From positions 248,001 through 312,000 of the forward strand of contig NZ_JAROAV010000028.1 in NCBI RefSeq assembly GCF_029439465.1: 64,000 bases of DNA, written 5' to 3'. Shown in pieces: positions 55,523-62,430 of this stretch. The position numbers and the translations under genes are program-made. The notes beneath the pieces are model-generated. The model ran no database searches and was not told where the DNA came from. It saw nothing but the letters and a program-made list of their open reading frames with translations. Origin of the DNA: Luteipulveratus flavus. Lineage in GTDB: Bacteria > Actinomycetota > Actinomycetes > Actinomycetales > Dermatophilaceae. The stretch's first letter is position 1. The number at the start of each line of letters is the position of its first letter.

Positions 55523-57475
55523 TCAGAAGATGCGGACCTGCTCGGCCTCCGGAAGGTGCATCCCGTCGCCCTCGGTCACGCCGAACGCCTCGTGGAACTC
55601 GGGCAGGTTCCGGGCGACGTTGGCGCGCACGTCGGTCGGGCTGTGCGGGTCGACGGTGAGGAGCCGCTTGGCCTCGGCCTCCCGGGCCTTGCCGCACCAC
55701 ACCTGCGCCCAGCCCAGGAAGAACCGCTGGTCGCCGGTGAACCCGTCCAGCTCCGGGGCCGGCGTGGTCTCCTGCGCGATGCGGTACGCCTTGTACCCGA
55801 TGGTGAGTCCGCCGAGGTCGCCGATGTTCTCCCCGACGGTCAGGCTGCCGTTGACCTTGTTGCCCGGTGCGTCCAGCGGCTCCAGCTGGTCGAACTGGTC
55901 GATCAGCTTCTTCGCGAGCGCGTCGAACGCCGTGCGGTCGTCCTCGGTCCACCAGTCGGTGAGGCTGCCGTCGCCGTCGTACCGCGAGCCCTGGTCGTCG
56001 AAGCCGTGGCCGACCTCGTGGCCGATGACCGCGCCGATGCCGCCATAGTTGACGGCGTCGTCGGCGTCCACGTCGAAGAACGGCGGCTGCAGGATCGCAG
56101 CGGGGAAGACGATCTCGTTCATGACCGGCATGTAGTACGCGTTGACCGTCTGCGGCGTCATGAACCACTCCTTCTCGTCGACCGGCTCACCGACCCGGCG
56201 CAGCATCCGGTCGACCTCCCACGCGGACGCGCGGGAGACGTTGCCCACGAGGTCGTCGGCACGGATCTCGATGGCGGAGTAGTCCTTCCACTCCTCCGGG
56301 TAGCCGATCTTCGGGGTGAACTTCGACAGCTTGTCCAGGGCGCGACCCCGCGTCTCCGAGCCCATCCAGGGCAGGTCGCCCTCGAAGTCGCGGCGGAACG
56401 CCTCGAGCAGGTTCGCGACCAGCTCGACCATCCGCTCCTTCGCGTGCGGCGGGAAGTGCTTCTCGACGTACAGCTGGCCGGCCGCCTCCCCGATCAGCGA
56501 CTCGACGAGGTCGACGCCGCGCTTCCACCGCTCCTTCAGCTGCGGGATGCCCGACAGGGTGCGGCCGTTGAAGTCGAAGTCCTCCTCGACCATCGCGCCG
56601 GTGAGGTACGACGCACGGTCCGACACGAGCCGCCAGGTCAGCCAGGCACGCCACGCCTCGATCGGCTCGTCGCGCAGCGCCTCCGCGAATCCCGTGAGGT
56701 ACGAGGGCTGCTCGACGTTCGCGGGGTCGAGCACCTTGGCGTCGGCGCCGACCCCTTCCAACCAGGCGTCCCACTCGACGCCGGGCGTGAGCTCCTCGAG
56801 CTCGGCCCGCGACATCTTGTTGTACGTCTTGACCGCGTCGCGCGACTTCACCCGGTCCCAGTGCGACTTGGCCAGGCGGGTCTCCAGCGCCATCACGGTC
56901 TGAGCGAGCCCGGCGTCGAGACCGGCGAGACCGAGCAGCCGGCCCATGTGCGCGACGTACTGCTCCCGGACCTCGGCGTGCTGGTCCTCGCGGTAGTACG
57001 ACTCGTCGGGCAGACCGATGCCGTCCTGCAGGACGTACAGCACGTTGCGCTGGGGGTCCTTGGCGTCAGCGATCGAGTAAAACCCGACGAAGCCGGACAC
57101 GCCCGTGCGCTGGAGCTCGCCCACCACGCGCAGCACGTCGGCCGGCGTACCGACGGCCTCGATCCGGGACAGGTCGTCGGCGAGCGGGTCGGTGCCGAGC
57201 TGCTCGGCGCGCGCCTCGTCCATGAACGAGGTGTAGAGGTCGCCGACCTTGCGACGCGGGGTGCCGGCCTCGGCGTCGGACGCGGCCGCCTCCTGGATCA
57301 GCTCGCGCATCGCGGCCTCGGACGCCTCGCGCAGCCGGTCGAACGAGCCGTACCGCGCGCGGTCGGAGGGGATGTCGGTCTGCTGGCGCCAGCTGCCGTT
57401 GACGAAGCCGAACAGGTCGTCCTGCGGACGGACCGAGCGGTCGAAGTTGTCGAGAGTGAGTCCGGAGGAGGTCAT
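55523..57475 (-). CDS. M13-family zinc metallopeptidase (PepO/neprilysin-like)
   Basis: This is a 650-residue metallopeptidase. The zinc site HEVGH lies in AVIGHEVGHGFDDQG and the third ligand is the Glu of GENIGDLGGL. Other family marks are NAYYMPVMNEIVFPAAIL and the C-terminal NLPEFHEAFGV. There is no signal peptide or membrane helix, so it is predicted to be cytoplasmic, unlike mammalian neprilysin. Such enzymes cleave oligopeptides. The length is usual for the family. It is divergent from the membrane protein gene with 45 bases between starts. Confidence 0.94.
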   Translation of the reverse strand: MTSSGLTLDNFDRSVRPQDDLFGFVNGSWRQQTDIPSDRARYGSFDRLREASEAAMRELIQEAAASDAEAGTPRRKVGDLYTSFMDEARAEQLGTDPLADDLSRIEAVGTPADVLRVVGELQRTGVSGFVGFYSIADAKDPQRNVLYVLQDGIGLPDESYYREDQHAEVREQYVAHMGRLLGLAGLDAGLAQTVMALETRLAKSHWDRVKSRDAVKTYNKMSRAELEELTPGVEWDAWLEGVGADAKVLDPANVEQPSYLTGFAEALRDEPIEAWRAWLTWRLVSDRASYLTGAMVEEDFDFNGRTLSGIPQLKERWKRGVDLVESLIGEAAGQLYVEKHFPPHAKERMVELVANLLEAFRRDFEGDLPWMGSETRGRALDKLSKFTPKIGYPEEWKDYSAIEIRADDLVGNVSRASAWEVDRMLRRVGEPVDEKEWFMTPQTVNAYYMPVMNEIVFPAAILQPPFFDVDADDAVNYGGIGAVIGHEVGHGFDDQGSRYDGDGSLTDWWTEDDRTAFDALAKKLIDQFDQLEPLDAPGNKVNGSLTVGENIGDLGGLTIGYKAYRIAQETTPAPELDGFTGDQRFFLGWAQVWCGKAREAEAKRLLTVDPHSPTDVRANVARNLPEFHEAFGVTEGDGMHLPEAEQVRIF

Positions 57476-57506
57476 GCCTCACCGTATGACGCCGGCCACA
57501 TCCGCC

Positions 57507-57512
57507 TACAGT
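57507..57512 (+). promoter_or_regulatory. candidate -10 of a leaderless transcript
   Basis: TACAGT ends 8 bases before the GTG at 57521, the same spacing as in front of the isochorismate synthase gene. No ribosome-binding sequence is visible, which fits a leaderless mRNA. Confidence 0.5.
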
Positions 57513-57520
57513 CATCCCCC

Positions 57521-58975
57521 GTGACGAGCCTGACCGGAGTGGTCTCCGAGCTGCTGATCCTCGGGGTGACGCTGCTGGGCGCCGTCGCGCTGCCGGCGAT
57601 GACGCGGTGGCGGGCGCGGCTGCGGCGGCCGGTCGCCCTGCCGGTCAGGGTGCGGCCGCCGGACGGTGCGGGGTCGCGGCGCCGCTCCGGCCACGGCGGC
57701 ACGGTCCGAGCCCAGCAGGCCCGTCTGCTGCTGGACGGTGACCGCGCCCGGGTGGTGGGGTCCCGCCTGCACCTGCTCCTGCCGGTGAGCCTGTGGGATC
57801 GCGCCGAGGTCCGCCGCACCGTCGTCGCCGAGCCGCAGGTCGGCCGGCTGACCCAGGTCCGGTTGCTGGACCGGGACCGGCGCCCCTGGCTGGTGGCGGT
57901 CCCGGTCGGCTGGCGGGCCGCGATGACCGTGCGGCGCGCCCGCGGGATGTGGCCGTGGACGCGCTGGCGCCTCGCCGGCCCGCGCTGGACCGGCCTGGTC
58001 GTGGGCATGCTCGTCGCGATCGCCGTGCCCTTCCACGTGGTGTGGTGGACCGGGCACGACGAGCAGGCCACCGTCGTCCGGGTCATCGACGACCGCACCC
58101 AGCTGCGCTGCCTGGTGCGTTGGACCGACGAGCACGGCGGCCACTCCAGCATCGACGACTGCGAGGTGGGTCTGGTCCGTCCGGGTGACGCCCTGGAGGT
58201 ACGCGCGCTCGCCTGGCCGTGGCGCGGCCGCACGATGTCCGACCAGACCATCGCCGGCGTGAGCGTGGTGACCCTCGTCCCGGCGGCGTTGCTGTCCGTC
58301 GTGGGCCGGACCGTCGGCTGGTTCCGGCTGCGCCGCCGGCCGGTCGCCCTCGTCGACGGCGGACCACCGCCCGAGCCGGTACCACCGCTGGACGACCCGT
58401 CCGCCGCGTCCCTCACCGACCTGTGGCTGCGGTGCGCCGAGACCGAGGGCTGGTACGACGACGCCGAGACGGATCCGCCCGACCTGCGACGTCGTACGGC
58501 CCGGGTCGCCCTGGTCACGCCGTGGTGGCTGCTCGGCCTGCCGCTCGTCGTCATCGGGCTGGTGGGGCTGCCGTCCGCGTGGCCGGTGCTGGTCGCGGGG
58601 CTGCTGGTGTGGGGCGCCGGCGCCGTCGCGGCGGTGCGCTCGCTCCTCGGCGTCCGGGCCGGGCTGGCATCGGTGGACGCCCGACCCTGGTCGTACCTCG
58701 TGCTGCGCACCCTGCGCGACTCCTGGGTCGCCTTGCTCATGACGGACGGCAAGCCGGTCTGGTCGGTCGACCTCGGCCCGGACGCGCACCCACCGGTGGC
58801 CGGCACCTGCCGAGTCCGCGGGACGCTGCGTCGCGGCGGCCGCGTCGTGCTGGACGTCGACGAGCGGACCTGGCTGCCGATCGGGCGGCTCCGGCGGGTC
58901 GACGCCGCGGAGGAGGCTGAGCTGCGCGAGTCACTGGTCGTACGTGTTCTCCGTCGCGCTCGCTCCAAGATGTGA
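57521..58975 (+). CDS. membrane protein of unknown function
   Basis: This 484-residue protein is not recognised. It has an N-terminal hydrophobic helix (about residues 5-27), a basic region of about 120 residues, a second helix (about 163-183), an apparent extracytoplasmic beta domain (185-245, containing two cysteines in TQLRCLVRW and SIDDCEVG), a third helix (about 247-268), and two more helices around 340-385. The C-terminal 90 residues, with WSVDLGPDAHPPVAGTCRV, look soluble. The shape resembles DUF3592-type envelope proteins but I cannot assign it. The GTG start is supported by the -10 hexamer ahead. It is followed at once by a terminator hairpin. Confidence 0.8.
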   Translation: MTSLTGVVSELLILGVTLLGAVALPAMTRWRARLRRPVALPVRVRPPDGAGSRRRSGHGGTVRAQQARLLLDGDRARVVGSRLHLLLPVSLWDRAEVRRTVVAEPQVGRLTQVRLLDRDRRPWLVAVPVGWRAAMTVRRARGMWPWTRWRLAGPRWTGLVVGMLVAIAVPFHVVWWTGHDEQATVVRVIDDRTQLRCLVRWTDEHGGHSSIDDCEVGLVRPGDALEVRALAWPWRGRTMSDQTIAGVSVVTLVPAALLSVVGRTVGWFRLRRRPVALVDGGPPPEPVPPLDDPSAASLTDLWLRCAETEGWYDDAETDPPDLRRRTARVALVTPWWLLGLPLVVIGLVGLPSAWPVLVAGLLVWGAGAVAAVRSLLGVRAGLASVDARPWSYLVLRTLRDSWVALLMTDGKPVWSVDLGPDAHPPVAGTCRVRGTLRRGGRVVLDVDERTWLPIGRLRRVDAAEEAELRESLVVRVLRRARSKM

Positions 58976-58976
58976 C

Positions 58977-59006
58977 GCCCAGGCCGGTTGTTCAACCCGG
59001 CTGGGC
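58977..59006 (+). terminator. terminator hairpin after the membrane protein gene
   Basis: The left arm GCCCAGGCCGG (58978-58988) pairs with CCGGCTGGGC (58997-59006), with one bulged G. It begins two bases after the stop codon. It is about 125 bases from the convergent ParA-like stop and may serve both genes. Confidence 0.7.
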
Positions 59007-59130
59007 ATGGCACCTAGGCGATTAGGAGGGGACCGAGGGTGCTCGCGTTGCATAAGATGAACGAGCGACCCTGCGAACCGCAGCAGCGGCTGCCCTGGCC
59101 TTTGTCTGAGCGGCCTGGCCCGCCCCTCGT

Positions 59131-60153
59131 TCAGAGTTCGTCGACGAGTTGCTGGATCGAGTCTACGCAGTTCTGCAGGTACTCTCCCTTCACACGCACT
59201 CGCTTGCCCATCACGTCCATCCGGCCAGGCTTCTGTGCGTAGAACGGGCAGCCACGCGCGAAGGAAACAACGCCAGCCGTCTGGAAATCACGAATCTCGA
59301 CCATCACATCGGCGGTTTCTTTAGCCGAGAACATCTCGGGATAAGCTGCGATGAGCGTCTTGACATCCGCATCGATAGAGCGCAGCACGGCTGTATACGC
59401 GGATGCCGAGACTACGTATTGCGTCAAGCGATTCTTCGCGATTACATGCACCTTCGGGAGCGCCCGCCCCTCGGCCTGAAGCTTGGTCGCGAACGCGTAC
59501 TGCGTGTAGATGGCGGATGGCAACTTGAGCCCGTAGATGAGAGAGAAAGCGTTCTGAATTGCGCGGCGCGAGGAGTCGTCCGCCATGACAGGCAAGACCA
59601 GCCGATCCGCGCTCGCGAGGGCGATCTGCGTGTACATCGAAAATGATGGATTGGCATCGATGAAGATCGTGTCGTACTCCTCGCCCAGGGACTCGATGAG
59701 ATCTCGAAGCCAGTCGACCACCTTGATCCATGGCGACGTGCCGGGAATCTGGTTATTCGCCAGCGTAGACACCGCGTTGCTCTGGAGCTCCAGGATTGGA
59801 TCGCCCGCGATGATATCGATGTTTTCCGGAATTGCGGTGTTGTATTCCGCCGGAGTGGCGATGTACGCATGCGGATCGATTTGGGGAGCCGTGTACGGGT
59901 TCGGCATTCGCAACTCGAAATACCCACCAATGGTGCGCCGGGTAGGTTCATTCTGGCGGGCCAACAGCACGTCGCTGCCCTGCCCCGTCAGCCCACCGAA
60001 CAGAAGCTCAGAGAGGTTGGCCTGGGGACAGACATCGATGGCGAGGACCCGCTCGTCGGGGCGCTGGTTCGCGTAGAACGTAAGAGCCTGAAAGCACAGA
60101 CTCGTCTTACCCGTACCACCCTTGTTGTTCCAGAACGCGTAGGTCTTTGGCAA
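59131..60153 (-). CDS. orphan ParA-family ATPase
   Basis: This 340-residue P-loop ATPase has the deviant Walker A NNKGGTGKTS with signature Lys 11 and Lys 16, a switch region LAIDVCPQANLSELLFGG, and the Walker B strand DTIFIDANPSFSMYTQIALA. It resembles plasmid and prophage ParA proteins more than chromosomal ones. No ParB gene adjoins it. The base composition is visibly lower in GC than its neighbours, with many A/T-ending codons (for example AAT, ATA-rich stretches), which suggests horizontal transfer. The start is a TTG at 60151-60153 with a good AGGAGG 6 bases ahead. Direct repeats upstream could be an operator. Confidence 0.86.
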   Translation of the reverse strand: MPKTYAFWNNKGGTGKTSLCFQALTFYANQRPDERVLAIDVCPQANLSELLFGGLTGQGSDVLLARQNEPTRRTIGGYFELRMPNPYTAPQIDPHAYIATPAEYNTAIPENIDIIAGDPILELQSNAVSTLANNQIPGTSPWIKVVDWLRDLIESLGEEYDTIFIDANPSFSMYTQIALASADRLVLPVMADDSSRRAIQNAFSLIYGLKLPSAIYTQYAFATKLQAEGRALPKVHVIAKNRLTQYVVSASAYTAVLRSIDADVKTLIAAYPEMFSAKETADVMVEIRDFQTAGVVSFARGCPFYAQKPGRMDVMGKRVRVKGEYLQNCVDSIQQLVDEL

Positions 60154-60171
60154 GAGGTCCTCCTCGGTGGG

Positions 60172-60300
60172 CTACTTGATACCAAGATAGCGTACCAAGT
60201 GGACGCCCGGCCAGTACCGGATCGCCAACTGCCGCTCGGCCAGCGCGCCGGTGACCGCCGAATCGACCGCGAGCCGAGCCGTCAGAGCGCTGCTGCTCAC
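60172..60300 (-). CDS. small ORF or gene remnant after HMG-CoA lyase-like gene
   Basis: This 42-codon frame starts with a GTG that overlaps the upstream stop by 4 bases (GTGA), the coupling used elsewhere in the window. It ends with IRYWPGVHLVRYLGIK just before the ParA-like gene. I do not recognise it. The high-GC codon use in its first two thirds matches the HMG-CoA lyase-like gene, while its last codons fall into the AT-richer ParA leader, so it may be a gene cut off by the insertion of the ParA segment. Confidence 0.35.
   Translation of the reverse strand: MSSSALTARLAVDSAVTGALAERQLAIRYWPGVHLVRYLGIK
60175..60199. promoter_or_regulatory. direct repeat / partial palindrome upstream of the ParA-like gene
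   Basis: TACCAAG occurs at 60180-60186 and again at 60193-60199, 13 bases apart, and the first copy is part of the near-palindrome CTTGATACCAAG (60175-60186). It is 22-46 bases before the TTG start. ParA proteins often repress their own promoters, so this is a reasonable operator candidate. Confidence 0.45.
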
Positions 60301-61238
60301 CTCCCGGCGATAGCCCTCATGACGCGGGAGGGCGACGGGCGGCCCAGCTGCTCGGCCATCCAGACGCTGGTCTCGACCAGGGCGTCCAGGTCGACGCCGG
60401 TCTCGATGCCGAGCCCGCGGCAGGCCCACACGAGGTCCTCGGTGGCCAGGTTGCCGGTCGCGCTCTTGGCGTACGGGCAGCCCCCCAGACCGCCGGTCGA
60501 GGCGTCGACCACGGTGATGCCCTCCCGCAGCGCGGTGATCGTGTTGGAGAGCGCCTGGCCGTACGTGTCATGAAAGTGGACGCCGATCCGGTCGGTGCCG
60601 ATTCCCTTGTCCTGCAACGCATCCAGCAGCCGGACGACGTGGCCCGGCGTGCCGACGCCGATCGTGTCGCCGATGCTCAGCTGGTCGCAGCCGAGGTCCA
60701 TCAACCTGCGGCTCACGTCGACCACCTGCTCGACGGGGACCTCGCCCTCCCACGGGTCGCCGAAGCACATCGACACGTACGCCCGCACCCACAGGCCGGC
60801 GTCCTTGGCGCGCTTCACCACGGGGGTGAACATCGCGACCGACTCCTCGACCGTGCGGTTGAGGTTGCGCTGGGCGAACGTCTCGGTGGCCGACCCGAAG
60901 ATCGCGATCGCGCCGACGCCGGCGGCGAGCGCGTTGTCCAGGCCGCGCTCGTTCGGGACGAGGACCGGCCGGCGCGGGCCGGTGCCGACCTCGCCGAGGC
61001 CGGCGAGCAGGTCCTGGGCGTCCGCCAGCTGCGGGATCCACGACGGCGGGACGAACGACGTCGTCTCGACGGTCTCCAGGCCGGCAGCGACCAGGCGGCG
61101 GACGAACTCGTCCTTCACCGGGGTCGGCACGACGGCCTTCTCGTTCTGCAGGCCGTCGCGCGGGCCCACCTCGTAGATCGTGATGCGGTCGGGCAGTCCG
61201 TCCATCGACACCGTTGTCGGCAAGCTCATGCCGTCCAT
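60297..61238 (-). CDS. hydroxymethylglutaryl-CoA lyase family enzyme
   Basis: This 313-residue TIM-barrel enzyme belongs to the HMGL-like family, which cleaves HMG-CoA to acetoacetate and acetyl-CoA in leucine breakdown. Key segments are YEVGPRDGLQNE (catalytic Arg and metal-binding Asp), SMCFGDPWEG, VHFHDTYGQALSN (metal-binding HxH) and GGLGGCPYAKSATGN, with the active-site cysteine loop complete. Two close ATG codons are possible (61236-61238 and 61227-61229); the first is used here. No other leucine-degradation genes are nearby, so it may serve a related acyl-CoA lyase reaction. Confidence 0.9.
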   Translation of the reverse strand: MDGMSLPTTVSMDGLPDRITIYEVGPRDGLQNEKAVVPTPVKDEFVRRLVAAGLETVETTSFVPPSWIPQLADAQDLLAGLGEVGTGPRRPVLVPNERGLDNALAAGVGAIAIFGSATETFAQRNLNRTVEESVAMFTPVVKRAKDAGLWVRAYVSMCFGDPWEGEVPVEQVVDVSRRLMDLGCDQLSIGDTIGVGTPGHVVRLLDALQDKGIGTDRIGVHFHDTYGQALSNTITALREGITVVDASTGGLGGCPYAKSATGNLATEDLVWACRGLGIETGVDLDALVETSVWMAEQLGRPSPSRVMRAIAGR

Positions 61239-61394
61239 GGTCGCACCGCGGACTGAGTCCGGATCCGGGAGGCACTGGAATCCCCTCGCAGCCCTCGGCA
61301 GTGCATACAGTGCGGGCTACCGCATTGACGTACTGCCAAGGGGGGCTCCGGTGCGCATGAGTGGACCACGTCACGCAGCTGCGCCGCCATCGAG

Positions 61395-62183
61395 GTGCGG
61401 CCGACGGACGTGGGCACCGTGATCGATCGTCCGAAGGTCCACGTCTACGTCGATGAAACCGGTGACCGCGGCGGGTCCCGGGAGTCGAGCCCCATTTTTG
61501 GGATGGCCGCCATTGTCGTGGACGAGGCCGCGGCCGTTGCCGCTCGCGAGGCCGTCCGGCTGCTCCGCTCGGACTTCAAGGTCCCTGACTCATCGGTGAT
61601 GTCGTGGAAACGTCACGTCAAGACTCACGACCGGAGACGGCGGGCGGCCAGTGTCCTGGCGCATGTCGACGGCTTGCGCGTCTGCTACGTCTACGCGCTC
61701 AAGTCTCAGCTCAGGAGCGGGTCGTACCGCGACGATCCGCAGCGCTTCTACAACTACCTGGCGTTCAAGACCTACAAGAACAGCCTCTGGGCTGCCCGCA
61801 ACATGAAGGGACCCGAGGCGCGTGTGTGGACGCGTTTCGGTCACGTCCGAGGACATGACCACCGCACCACGGAGGCGTACATCCGACACCAGGCGAGCCT
61901 GGATCCGAAGGTCCCGTTCGATATGGAACAGGGCCTGCGCTGGGTGTCGGCGGACGTGTATCTCGAGAGTCAGGCAGCCGACCTGTTCGGTGGATTCCTC
62001 AAGGCGGCGCTGTGGCCCGAAGGAGAGTTCGGGTACGTCGAGCCGTCATACCTGCTCACGGTATGGGCGAGAATCAAGAACTCGGAGTCGTGCGCGATCC
62101 CACTCGGGCTCATGTCGATGCCGCGCAACAGCATCGTCGCGCAGAACACATGGTTCCCCTGCGGACACTGCGACAAGAAGTAG
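61395..62183 (+). CDS. DUF3800 domain protein
   Basis: This 262-codon protein belongs to the DUF3800 family, predicted to have an RNase H-like fold. The defining motif is VYVDETGDRGG near the N-terminus; a later acidic/aromatic pattern (FYNYLAFKTYKNS, then VYLESQAADLFGG) fits the family. DUF3800 genes are common in mobile and defence-related regions. The start is uncertain among GTG codons at 61395, 61410 and 61419; no good ribosome-binding site marks any of them. A TACAGT hexamer at 61306-61311 is a possible -10. The stop codon is directly followed by a large inverted repeat. Confidence 0.8.
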   Translation: MRPTDVGTVIDRPKVHVYVDETGDRGGSRESSPIFGMAAIVVDEAAAVAAREAVRLLRSDFKVPDSSVMSWKRHVKTHDRRRRAASVLAHVDGLRVCYVYALKSQLRSGSYRDDPQRFYNYLAFKTYKNSLWAARNMKGPEARVWTRFGHVRGHDHRTTEAYIRHQASLDPKVPFDMEQGLRWVSADVYLESQAADLFGGFLKAALWPEGEFGYVEPSYLLTVWARIKNSESCAIPLGLMSMPRNSIVAQNTWFPCGHCDKK

Positions 62184-62274
62184 GCGGGTCGCCTCGTGCT
62201 TCCGGGGGCCGATCCACTGAAGGAGGGCGGTGGCAGCACCGCTGGCAATCCCCGGCAAGCGCGAGGCGACCCGC
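62184..62274 (+). other. large structured hairpin abutting the DUF3800 stop codon
   Basis: The arms are 62184-62207 and 62250-62274: 24 nearly continuous pairs with one G:U pair and one bulged C. Inside, GCGGTG (62227-62232) pairs with CACCGC (62237-62242) as a small apical hairpin. The size is far above that of the other terminators in the window. It could be a terminator, a structured RNA processed from the DUF3800 transcript, or the end of a small mobile element. The 156 bases from here to the XPB gene hold no gene that I recognise. Confidence 0.6.
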
Positions 62275-62430
62275 GAGACACCAGAGTAGCGCCACGTCAC
62301 CGCGCTGACGAATGCTTCCGCCCTACCGCGCCCGTGGCTAGTGGTTGCGGCAGCAGGCCGCGGACGCTCGGTCGGAACAGATGCCGGGGCGGCGCCGTTG
62401 TGCTGAATTGGCGTCGAACGAGGAGTGTGC

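Noticed and set aside
59038-59242. Small plus-strand frame with an AGGAGG-like sequence and GTG start
   Set aside because: Most of it is antisense to the 3' end of the ParA-like gene and its translation has no recognisable features.
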